Assembly (NCBI RefSeq): GCF_000296815.2
Contig: NZ_CAIT01000006.1
Location: forward strand, 378,777-442,776
Source of the DNA: Fibrisoma limi BUZ 3
GTDB taxonomy: Bacteria; Bacteroidota; Bacteroidia; Cytophagales; Spirosomataceae
DNA length: 64,000 bases
Direction of reading: 5' to 3'
The position numbers and the translations under genes were made by a program. This document shows, piece after piece, positions 1 through 7,601 of this stretch. The number at the start of each line of letters is the position of its first letter. The first letter of the stretch is position 1. The notes below the pieces were generated by a model that searched no databases, was not told where the DNA came from, and was given only the letters and a program-made list of their open reading frames with translations.

Positions 1-104
1 TTAGATGTTGGAATGTAAGTGAACAGCGTAAACGTACCGTCGCTGCTTCAGAAATCCATCTGAAAACCAGCGATAAATCAATAAAGTAGTCTGATAATCG
101 GGAA

Positions 105-2144
105 TTAGCTGACGATGGGGGGATGGGCTGGTAAGGCGATAATAATCTCCGTGCCTTCGCCTTCCTTGCTTTCTACGTGTAGTTGTCCCTGGTGAGCTTT
201 AGTAACTATCTCGTAACTCAGAGAAAGACCAAGGCCGGTTCCCTCGCCGGTGGGCTTCGTTGTGAAAAAAGGCTGAAATATTTTGGGCTGGAGGGCGTCA
301 GGAATGCCCGTTCCATTGTCCTTGACCCGAATCTCCACATGTCCGTCAACGGCCTGCGTCCGGACGATCAGTTGGGGCTGGTAGGTAGTGTCGCCATCCG
401 TATGTTGCTGTTGCCGGATAGCATAAAAGGCATTATTGTAGATGTTGAGCAGTACACGCCCGATGTCCTGCGGAATCAGCTCAACCGGGCCGATGCCTGG
501 ATCGTAACGGGTAACCAGCTCAGCCTGAAACTGCTTATCGTTTACCTGTTGGCCCCGATACGCCAGATTCAGGTATTCATGAACCAGCGCGTTCAGGTCG
601 GTCGGGCGTTTTTCGCCTGATCGCTGGCGGCTGTGGGCCAGCATTCCCTTGACAATCGCACTGGCCCGCTGCCCGTGCTGGTGAATTTTTTGCAGGCTCT
701 GCGTCAGGTCGTTCACGAGTTCGTCGGCGTAGGTTTTTTCCGCGTCGGGCAACTGCCGGATAGGACCTTCGGCCAGTTCGGTAATCAGCTCTGAACTTAC
801 TTCCGAGAAATTGTTGACGAAGTTGAGGGGGTTCTGAATTTCATGAGCAATGCCGGCCGTTAGCTCCCCCAGTGAAGCCATTTTTTCTTTCTGAATCAGT
901 TGTTGCTGGGCAGCCTGTAGCTGAGCCAGCGCCTGCTCGGCTTTACTGCGCTCCTGTTCAATGTCTTTTTTTTGGCGGCTTAGCAGGGCGTTGGTACGTT
1001 GCTGTCGCCGGTTGACGCGCCACAGCAGCAGGGCGGCCAGGAGAGCACCTATGACCAGGGTCAGCAGACCGTAGATACGGATGCGATTCTGGTACTCGGC
1101 CTTAGCGGCTTCGATATCCTGCTGGCGTTGCTGCTCTTCAAAATCCAGGGTAAGCATTTGTTTAACCTTCTCCTGGTTGAAAAGATTGTCTTTGGCGGCC
1201 ACGGCTACCTGGAAGTAACGCAGGGCCTGAGCGTCGTTACGCCCCCGGGTAAGCTCAACCAGCAGTTCACTGGCGCGCAAGACTCCCCGGAGGTACTTAC
1301 TACGCTGGCCCAGATCGAGCGACGAGCGGGCATACATCAGGCTGGAATCAACAGCGCCCTGCTGTTGAAACAGGCGCGCCATATTCAGCCGGGCATCAGC
1401 TTCAACAAACGCATTGCTATTTTCACGGCTTATAGGAATTGCCTGCCGAAAGTAATCGAGCGCAATCGCATTTCTGCCCCGTTTGGCCTGTATCTGCCCC
1501 ATCACATGAAGCAGGTTATCCAGGTTTGCCCGTCCGACCGGCTGGCGGGCCAGCGGAAGTGCCTGTTGCAAATAATGCTCGGCGGAATCCAGCTCATTGA
1601 GATACAGATAGGTTTCGCCGATATTTCCATATAAGATACTGGGTGTTAATCCGTCAAAGCGGTTATTCTGGCGACTTGACTGCTCGAAAAGCTCCATCGC
1701 TTCTCTAAAGTACTGCAGTGCACGCTGGTAATCTTTCTGTTCAACGTAAGGGATTGCCAGGTTGTTTAACCCTTTGAAGGTACCTTCCAGGTCATTGATC
1801 GACCGAGTGATGGACAGTGATTGCTGGAGGAGCCGAATCCCTTTCGGGTAATCGCCCAGATCGGATAGGGCGCCCCCCATGATGTTCAATGCCTTGGCTT
1901 CTCCGCGTCGGTCGCCCAGCCGCAGCGCCAGTTGGTACCCCTGTTGCCCCAGACGGTAGGCAGTATCCGGTTTTTCGTATTTATACAGATTCGCCAGGCG
2001 GTACAACATCTGCACCCGGAGGGTATCTTGGGGTTGCGTAGCTAATTTTCGGTTGAGGCTGTCGACCTCGTCAGATTGTGCGTAACCTGTCACAACACTC
2101 GTTACGAGTATGAGGCTTATTCCTATTCGTTGGATATAGTTCAT
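105..2144 (-). CDS. TPR-repeat membrane sensor histidine kinase
   Basis: A 679-residue sensor kinase. The start at 2144 was chosen because it gives a clean signal peptide (MNYIQRIGIS..., cleavage near GYAQ); a longer frame opens 18 codons upstream but begins with hydrophilic residues. Residues about 45-330 are a run of tetratricopeptide repeats, expected to lie in the periplasm. One membrane segment lies near residues 355-375 (LLTLVIGALLAALLLWRV), followed by a coiled coil, a HisKA-type phosphoacceptor helix (GELTAGIAHEIQNPLNF, His near 434) and a HATPase domain ending in the G box GTGLGLSLSYEIV. No response regulator or output domain is fused and none is adjacent, so the partner is unknown. 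The same kinase core (LNFVNNF-EVS motif) recurs in the split kinase at 60-62 kb. The kinase assignment is firm; the stimulus is unknown. Confidence 0.9.
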   Translation of the reverse strand: MNYIQRIGISLILVTSVVTGYAQSDEVDSLNRKLATQPQDTLRVQMLYRLANLYKYEKPDTAYRLGQQGYQLALRLGDRRGEAKALNIMGGALSDLGDYPKGIRLLQQSLSITRSINDLEGTFKGLNNLAIPYVEQKDYQRALQYFREAMELFEQSSRQNNRFDGLTPSILYGNIGETYLYLNELDSAEHYLQQALPLARQPVGRANLDNLLHVMGQIQAKRGRNAIALDYFRQAIPISRENSNAFVEADARLNMARLFQQQGAVDSSLMYARSSLDLGQRSKYLRGVLRASELLVELTRGRNDAQALRYFQVAVAAKDNLFNQEKVKQMLTLDFEEQQRQQDIEAAKAEYQNRIRIYGLLTLVIGALLAALLLWRVNRRQQRTNALLSRQKKDIEQERSKAEQALAQLQAAQQQLIQKEKMASLGELTAGIAHEIQNPLNFVNNFSEVSSELITELAEGPIRQLPDAEKTYADELVNDLTQSLQKIHQHGQRASAIVKGMLAHSRQRSGEKRPTDLNALVHEYLNLAYRGQQVNDKQFQAELVTRYDPGIGPVELIPQDIGRVLLNIYNNAFYAIRQQQHTDGDTTYQPQLIVRTQAVDGHVEIRVKDNGTGIPDALQPKIFQPFFTTKPTGEGTGLGLSLSYEIVTKAHQGQLHVESKEGEGTEIIIALPAHPPIVS

Positions 2145-2234
2145 GCTGAAGATGAGCGTGTTGTTGGTCGCGTGGTCGGTACCATCAGCATTTTTCACTG
2201 ATCATACGAGTATACTAAGGGTACCGATCTAATC

Positions 2235-4352
2235 CTACTGCTTCTGTATTTTCAGCGTTTGGCGCTGCGTGGGGGTGGCTACCTGCAACAGATACAGACC
2301 AGCCGCTTCTCCTACCCGCAGCCGCACCACCTCCACGGCCTGGGCCACCGGCCGAATCAGCCCATCAACCAGCCGACCTCGCTGATCAACCACCTGCAGG
2401 TTCAGCGGCTGGCCCTGCGCTCCGCGTACGTCCACCTCCACGCTTTCTCCTACCACAGGGTTGCCCAGCACCACCACCTGCAATTCGTCCACGGCTTCAA
2501 CCACGCCCTGACGGGCTCCGCATGCCTTGGGTGTGAAGCTAAGGTCAGTTTCGTTCCAGCCCCCGCTGGTGTTGCGCTGGCGAGCCCGCAGTTTGAGAGC
2601 CCGACCCAGGTGCTTGCTCTCCAGAACGAAGCGATTGCTCATACTCTCCCAACCGTTGGTCACACTGTTAATATGGTACTCAACAGGCTGGCCGTTGCCC
2701 CCCGTGCTGCGTAACGTGAGCTGGCGGCTGGCGCAGTCGTAGCTCTCCACCAGTAACTTGAGCGGCTGGGCCTGCACGATAATAGTGGCAAATGCGGGTT
2801 CACTGACGCAACTACTTACCTGACAGGTGGCTTGATAGACCAGGGTGCCAGTCTGAATGGTTGGCACGGTGATGGTGGTGCCTAAGCCAGTGGTGCCATC
2901 GGGTCCTGTCCAGCTTATAGCGCCCGGGCAACCCTCAATAAGCAGGGTGACTGTGCCGGAATACTGAGGCACTGTAAGGGTAGACTGCCCCGCAGGATAG
3001 AGTTGTCCGGGCTGGCCGGAAGGGGTTTTAACGGTGGGAGGATTGGGAATCGGGTTGACTATGAGTGTAGTAGAAGCCGAAGCCGAACAGCCTTGGTCGT
3101 TGGTGCCGGTTACGGTGTAAGTACCGGGGAGTGTGACCGTAACGGGGTTGGTCGAGCTAGTAAAATTATCCGGCCCCTGCCACTGGTAGGTATCCGCTCC
3201 TGAAGCGGTAAACCTAGCCGTTTGGCCCTGGCAGATAGCCGTAGCCGAGGGGCTGATGCTAACGCTGGGATTGGGGTTGACCATCAGGTTGAAGGTCGTA
3301 GAAGTCAGAGTACTAACCGAGTTGCTGGCGACGACTACATACGCACCGGTATCCCAAGGCTGCACATTAGCCAGCGAGAGCGTGCTCGACGTTTGGCCGG
3401 CTATAACTTGTCCGTTGCGATACCACTGGTAGGTCCGCACGTTACCCGAAGTGGCGACGCCGACCGTAACGGTCGCTCCGGGGCAGACAGTGGAGCTGCT
3501 GGGGGGCTGGGTAGTAATGGTTAGCGGATTACAATCCGCCTGTACATCAGCTATCGAGCTACAGCCTGGGGCATTATTGTTGATTTCGACTGATCCTGAT
3601 GGCTGGGCAAGATACTGACAGAATGCCGTGATTGCACATTCGCTTAATCTAGTATTATCAAAAATGGCTAAATGGCCAATGCTGGTCAGCTTGTTCAGGG
3701 CGGTCAGACTGGTTAGACTACCGTTCGTATGAATAACTAAGGCTTGTGAGACCGTGGTCAGGTTATTTAGTCCTTCGAGGTTACTTAACCTCGGATTATT
3801 GTCAATAAATACTCGTGTCAGTTGGGTTACTTTGTTAAGAGCCCCCAGGGTTTCCAGGTCATCGTTGAAGAACAGAGTTAAATTTCCGGGGATGTTTGTC
3901 AGGTTATTTAGGCCCCCCAAACTTAGTAGCGAGCCACAATTTGAGATTCGCAGGTTTCCGCCAATGCTGGTCAGCTTGCTTAGGGCGAACAGATTTTCGA
4001 TCCGGACGCACTCATCTATAGTTAAACTTCCAGTGATGGTAGTAAGGTTATTAAAGCCATCAACACTGGTTAACCCCGGGCTTAACCGAATATCTAAATT
4101 ACCATTGACAGACTGGATACCGCTCAAAGAGTTTAGGTTAGAAATAAAAGGCCCTCTAATCTCTAACGCTCCGGGGAGGTTGACGCATCCCGGTGGAAAT
4201 GCATCGACATCGGCCTGCGTGGATAAGATGATTTTACCGGTTGGACACTGAGCCCATCCGCTTAGTGGCAGCAGAGCCGTCAGCAGCGTCAAACAAAGCA
4301 GGGGTATCGTCATCGTCCTGATGAGCCCCCTACGAAGTAAAGGTAGTTTCAT
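2235..4352 (-). CDS. T9SS-sorted LRR-like/Ig-domain secreted protein
   Basis: A 705-residue exported protein. It has an N-terminal signal peptide (hydrophobic LLCLTLLTALLPL, cleavage after GWAQ), then residues about 40-270 with short leucine-rich repeats of the receptor-L-domain type (recurrent LNNLT-I-GNL pattern). Two or three Ig-like beta-sandwich domains follow (WYRNGQ and YQWQG motifs), and the last ~85 residues match the Bacteroidota type IX secretion C-terminal domain (VVLGNPVVGESVEV; GLYLLQVAT). Such proteins cross the outer membrane through the Por machinery and are released or surface-anchored. Binding targets are not evident. The 3' end is nearly identical in DNA to the end of the next gene (4545-7334), and both promoters carry a shared 38-bp element. 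An alternative start lies 13 codons inside, at MTIPLL. Confidence 0.85.
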   Translation of the reverse strand: MKLPLLRRGLIRTMTIPLLCLTLLTALLPLSGWAQCPTGKIILSTQADVDAFPPGCVNLPGALEIRGPFISNLNSLSGIQSVNGNLDIRLSPGLTSVDGFNNLTTITGSLTIDECVRIENLFALSKLTSIGGNLRISNCGSLLSLGGLNNLTNIPGNLTLFFNDDLETLGALNKVTQLTRVFIDNNPRLSNLEGLNNLTTVSQALVIHTNGSLTSLTALNKLTSIGHLAIFDNTRLSECAITAFCQYLAQPSGSVEINNNAPGCSSIADVQADCNPLTITTQPPSSSTVCPGATVTVGVATSGNVRTYQWYRNGQVIAGQTSSTLSLANVQPWDTGAYVVVASNSVSTLTSTTFNLMVNPNPSVSISPSATAICQGQTARFTASGADTYQWQGPDNFTSSTNPVTVTLPGTYTVTGTNDQGCSASASTTLIVNPIPNPPTVKTPSGQPGQLYPAGQSTLTVPQYSGTVTLLIEGCPGAISWTGPDGTTGLGTTITVPTIQTGTLVYQATCQVSSCVSEPAFATIIVQAQPLKLLVESYDCASRQLTLRSTGGNGQPVEYHINSVTNGWESMSNRFVLESKHLGRALKLRARQRNTSGGWNETDLSFTPKACGARQGVVEAVDELQVVVLGNPVVGESVEVDVRGAQGQPLNLQVVDQRGRLVDGLIRPVAQAVEVVRLRVGEAAGLYLLQVATPTQRQTLKIQKQ

Positions 4353-4378
4353 ACGTAATGGATTAGTAAAGTATGGGG

Positions 4379-4445
4379 CAAACGTAGGTCGTAGGGTAGG
4401 TTAAAGGCTACCAGGATTGTTCCATTTTGGCCAGAATTATACCAA
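4379..4445 (-). promoter_or_regulatory. Promoter with 38-bp upstream element (copy 1)
   Basis: On the minus strand a Bacteroidota -7 element, TACGTTTG (4386-4379), lies 27 bases before the start codon at 4352. Upstream of it, 4408-4445 carries a 38-bp sequence repeated exactly at 7510-7547. In both places 21 bases separate the repeat from the -7 element. No TTG sits at the usual -33 position, which suggests an activator-dependent promoter with the repeat as the binding site. The role is inferred; the repeat and the spacing are directly visible. Confidence 0.6.
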
Positions 4446-4544
4446 AACGAGCGAAACGATGCCTTTTTCAGCGCCTACCGGGGCAACAACCGTCCCGGCT
4501 CGTTCTCACGCTGGGCGAGTGAGCCGGGACGAGCCATCGAGTAG

Positions 4545-7334
4545 CTATCGCTTGAGTATTTTCACCGTTTGCTGCTGCGTGGGCGTGGCTACCTGCAACA
4601 GATACAGACCAGCTGCCTGGCCTACCTGCAGCCGCACCACCTCCACGGCCCGGGCTACGTTGAGCTGACGCCCATCAACCAGCCGACCTCGCTGATCAAC
4701 CACCTGCAGGTTCAGCGGCTGGCCCTGCGTTCCGCGTACGTCCACCTCCACGCTTTCCCCCATCACTGGGTTGCCCAGCACCACCACCTGCAAGGCCACC
4801 TCGGGTGATTCGGCTGCCCCCTGCCGGGCTTGGCAGCTCTGCACCGTCACCGCGATGGGCTCGGAGGTAACCACCCCACACTCCCCGCTGATGCGTACAA
4901 GGTAGGTCTCACTCTGGCTCACCCTGATCAGCTTCAGACTGTTGGTGGTCGTGCCCGTCTGCTTGCTGGGGTTGTCGGGCAGCTTGTTGACAGTGGCCAC
5001 GCTGCCGCGGAACCACTCATACTTGAGAGCAGTGCCACTGGCCTGTACCGTCAGGGTCAGATCGCTGCCCGCGCACACGCTCTGTGCCGGGGGGACGCTC
5101 AGGAGCTGGGTAGTGGCGTTGACTGTCAGCGTGAAGCGGGTGGGCACACTCTCACAACCGGTGGCCGGGTCCACCTGGCTGACCTGGTAGGCGTAGCTGC
5201 CGGCCTGAGCCAACACCACCTGTGAGCCAGTGAGCACTTGGCCCTGTTCAGTGCTGTAGCGGAGCTGGTAGCTGGCATTGGTGCGGCTGACGAACTGGCT
5301 GAGCTCAACCGGCCCCTCACTGGGGCAGAGCTGACGGCGGGTGGAGGTGGGTGGGGGAGCCACCGGTCGCTGGTTGACTGTCAGGCGGGCTTCGGCCTGC
5401 TGGCTGGTACAACCCTCGGCCGAGACACGGACGATGTAGCGGCCGGCCTTGCCACCCTCGTTGACGTTGACGGTATAAGTGGGCGTAGTAGCCAGCACAG
5501 GCTGGCCCGCGTCGGCGCTGTTCTTGAACCAGGCGTAGGTCAGGCCCTGAGGTCCCTGGGCCTGCACGGCGAAGGTAACTGAAGTGCCCACGCAGGCGGT
5601 TTGGCTGGCGGGGGGCTGGGTGATAGTAAGGGCCGTAGCACCGGTGACGGTGGTGGTCGCGGTGGTTGAGCAGCCCTGGGGCGAGGTAAGGGTCACTGAG
5701 TAGGTCCCGGGCTGGCTGACGCTGGCCGCGTTGTTGTCACTGCTCTGGCTGAGGCCGGGTCCGCTGAAGGTGTAAGTGCCTAGCCCGGCGGGCAGGGCCG
5801 TGAGGCTGACGCTGGTCTGGGAGCAGCTCAGAGGGCCGTTGCTGGACAGACTGACGGTGGGAGTGGGGTTGACCGTCAGGTTGGCCGCAGCGGTGGCCGA
5901 GCAGCCGGCCGTGGTGGTGGCCGTCACCGAGTAGGTGCCGGTGGCTGAGACGCTGATGGCGGGGGAGGTTTGACCCGTACTCCAGCGGTAGGTATCGGCA
6001 CCGGAAGCGGTGAGCGTGGCGGTCTGGCCCCCACAGATGGCCGGGGCCGAGGGGCTGATGCTGACCGTAGGTTGCTGAACTGTCAGGTTGAAGGCCGTGG
6101 AGGTAACGCTGTTGCAGCTTGTGACGACCACGTAGTAGCTGCCTGAACTGGCCGTGGTGGTGGTGGGCAGCGAGAGCGTAGCCGAGGTCTGGCCACTGAC
6201 CACACCCCCGTCCTTGTACCACTGGTAGGCGCTGACGGTACCGCTGGTGCTGACCGACGCGGTGACCGAGGCCCCGGCGCAGACGCTCTGGCTGGTGGGG
6301 GGCTGGTTGGTGATACCGACTTCGGTACCAGGCGAAAAGCGCTGGATGCGGTGGTTGAATTGCTCGGACACATAGACATTGCCCGCGCCATCCATAAACA
6401 CCCCGCTTGGACGATTCAACTGATTGGGGGCGGAGCCTTGTCCATTGCCTCCGGCTACGGTCACCCCTGTACCGGCACCCGGTGCCCAGCGCTGGATGCG
6501 GTAGTTATCATAATCAGCCACATAGACATTACCCGACACGTCTACAAACACCCCAGTTGGAAAATCCAACTGATTGAGGGCGGAGCCTGCTCCATTACCC
6601 CCAGCCACTGTGGTGCCGGATAGGGCTCCCGGTGCCCACTTCTGGATGCGGTCGTTACCAGTATCAGCCACGTAGACATTGCCCGCGCCATCCACAAACA
6701 GCCCATTTGGACTTAATAACTGATTGGGGGCGGAGCCTAGACCATTGCCCCCGGCGACCGTAGTGCCGGATGTTGCACCGGGGCCCCACTTCTGGATGCG
6801 GTGGTTGAAATTATCAGCCACATAGACATTGCCAGACCCATCCACAAACAGCCCAGTTGGAAAATTCAACTGATTGGGAGCGGAGCCTTCTCCATTACCC
6901 CCGGCTACGGTCACCCCCACACTGGCCCCGGGGGCCCACCGCTGGATGCGGTTATTACTAGCATCGGCCACGTAGACATTGCCCAACATGTCCACAAACA
7001 CCCCATATGGAGAGAACAACTGATTGGGAGCGGAGCCTTCTCCATTACCCCCGGCCACGGTCACCCCCGCACTGGCCCCGGGGGCCCACTTCTGGATGCG
7101 GTCGTTACTAGTATCAACCACATAGACATTGCCCGAGCTGTCCACAAACAGCCCGCCTGGAAAACTCAACTGATTGGGGGCGGAGCCTATACCATTGCCC
7201 CCGGCTACGGTGGTGCCGTTGGGGCAGAACTGGGCCTGCCCGCTCCAGGGCAGCAGCGCTGCCAACAAGGTCAAACAAAGTAAGGTCAGCGTCCGGGCGC
7301 TGATGCGGAGTCGATAAGGTAACGTTGGTTGCAT
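4545..7334 (-). CDS. T9SS-sorted NHL-propeller/Ig-domain secreted protein
   Basis: A 929-residue secreted protein, starting at MQPTLPYRL; an in-frame ATG six codons upstream is also possible. After the signal peptide (cleavage near SGQAQ) come six tandem 50-residue NHL-type repeats with the core FVDGSGNVYVAD-N-RIQKW, enough for a six-bladed propeller. Four to five Ig-like domains follow, of the kind common in Bacteroidota adhesins (TASGADTYRWSTG; CSVTAT-type strands). The last ~85 residues are a type IX secretion sorting domain, almost the same as in the gene downstream. Cys pairs in the Ig region may form disulfides outside the cell. A role in surface binding or adhesion is plausible but not shown; nothing in the sequence indicates enzymatic activity. 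Confidence 0.85.
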   Translation of the reverse strand: MQPTLPYRLRISARTLTLLCLTLLAALLPWSGQAQFCPNGTTVAGGNGIGSAPNQLSFPGGLFVDSSGNVYVVDTSNDRIQKWAPGASAGVTVAGGNGEGSAPNQLFSPYGVFVDMLGNVYVADASNNRIQRWAPGASVGVTVAGGNGEGSAPNQLNFPTGLFVDGSGNVYVADNFNHRIQKWGPGATSGTTVAGGNGLGSAPNQLLSPNGLFVDGAGNVYVADTGNDRIQKWAPGALSGTTVAGGNGAGSALNQLDFPTGVFVDVSGNVYVADYDNYRIQRWAPGAGTGVTVAGGNGQGSAPNQLNRPSGVFMDGAGNVYVSEQFNHRIQRFSPGTEVGITNQPPTSQSVCAGASVTASVSTSGTVSAYQWYKDGGVVSGQTSATLSLPTTTTASSGSYYVVVTSCNSVTSTAFNLTVQQPTVSISPSAPAICGGQTATLTASGADTYRWSTGQTSPAISVSATGTYSVTATTTAGCSATAAANLTVNPTPTVSLSSNGPLSCSQTSVSLTALPAGLGTYTFSGPGLSQSSDNNAASVSQPGTYSVTLTSPQGCSTTATTTVTGATALTITQPPASQTACVGTSVTFAVQAQGPQGLTYAWFKNSADAGQPVLATTPTYTVNVNEGGKAGRYIVRVSAEGCTSQQAEARLTVNQRPVAPPPTSTRRQLCPSEGPVELSQFVSRTNASYQLRYSTEQGQVLTGSQVVLAQAGSYAYQVSQVDPATGCESVPTRFTLTVNATTQLLSVPPAQSVCAGSDLTLTVQASGTALKYEWFRGSVATVNKLPDNPSKQTGTTTNSLKLIRVSQSETYLVRISGECGVVTSEPIAVTVQSCQARQGAAESPEVALQVVVLGNPVMGESVEVDVRGTQGQPLNLQVVDQRGRLVDGRQLNVARAVEVVRLQVGQAAGLYLLQVATPTQQQTVKILKR
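6309..7208 (-). repeat. Six in-frame 150-bp tandem repeats (NHL blades)
   Basis: Six consecutive 150-bp units encode the NHL blades of the protein at 4545-7334. Each begins VAGGNG and contains GSAPNQL, GNVYV-D and RIQ-W/F. The DNA similarity between units is high (for example the block around 'ctggatgcgg' recurs every ~150 bp), which points to recent internal duplication or gene conversion. Unit number could vary by slippage or recombination without breaking the frame. Confidence 0.85.
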
Positions 7335-7480
7335 TGAGTTAGTTGGAAACAAAAGTGGAGAAGGAAGAAAGACCCCGCAGTCCTAGGCGCAGCCCACAAA
7401 GCAGCGTTGAGGTCATACGAGCAGCTGGTCGGACAAAAAGATGTATTAAGAGCATGATGATAGAGCGTAATTAAGCTGCG

Positions 7481-7547
7481 CAAACCTAGCCCACAGCCGG
7501 GGCCAAAGTCTACCAGGATTGTTCCATTTTGGCCAGAATTATACCAA
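7481..7547 (-). promoter_or_regulatory. Promoter with 38-bp upstream element (copy 2)
   Basis: Minus-strand -7 element TAGGTTTG (7488-7481) for the NHL/Ig gene starting at 7334, with the second exact copy of the 38-bp element at 7510-7547, again 21 bases upstream of the -7 box. The leader is long (~140 bases). The same copy lies 54 bases upstream of the divergent HTCS gene at 7602, so it could serve both directions. The element includes TTGGTATAATTCTGGCCAA on the minus strand, which has TTGG/CCAA ends. Confidence 0.6.
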
Positions 7548-7601
7548 GTCAGCAAACTTTCCAACATATTTTAGTACCTTCGGAGTAGTCATGTCAGCCT
7601 C

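Noticed and set aside
1-104. A short open minus-strand frame ending at the first bases of the window
   Set aside because: The translated residues (about 30) match nothing recognised, and the frame runs into the kinase gene without a start; coding use cannot be supported.
6309-7208. Regular 150-bp repeats considered as a CRISPR-like or satellite array
   Set aside because: The repeats are in frame, encode NHL blades of a secreted protein, and have no short repeat/unique spacer structure.
7286-7567. A 93-codon minus-strand frame upstream of the NHL/Ig gene
   Set aside because: It spans the promoter and the 38-bp element and overlaps the signal-peptide end of the real gene in another register; no coding features.
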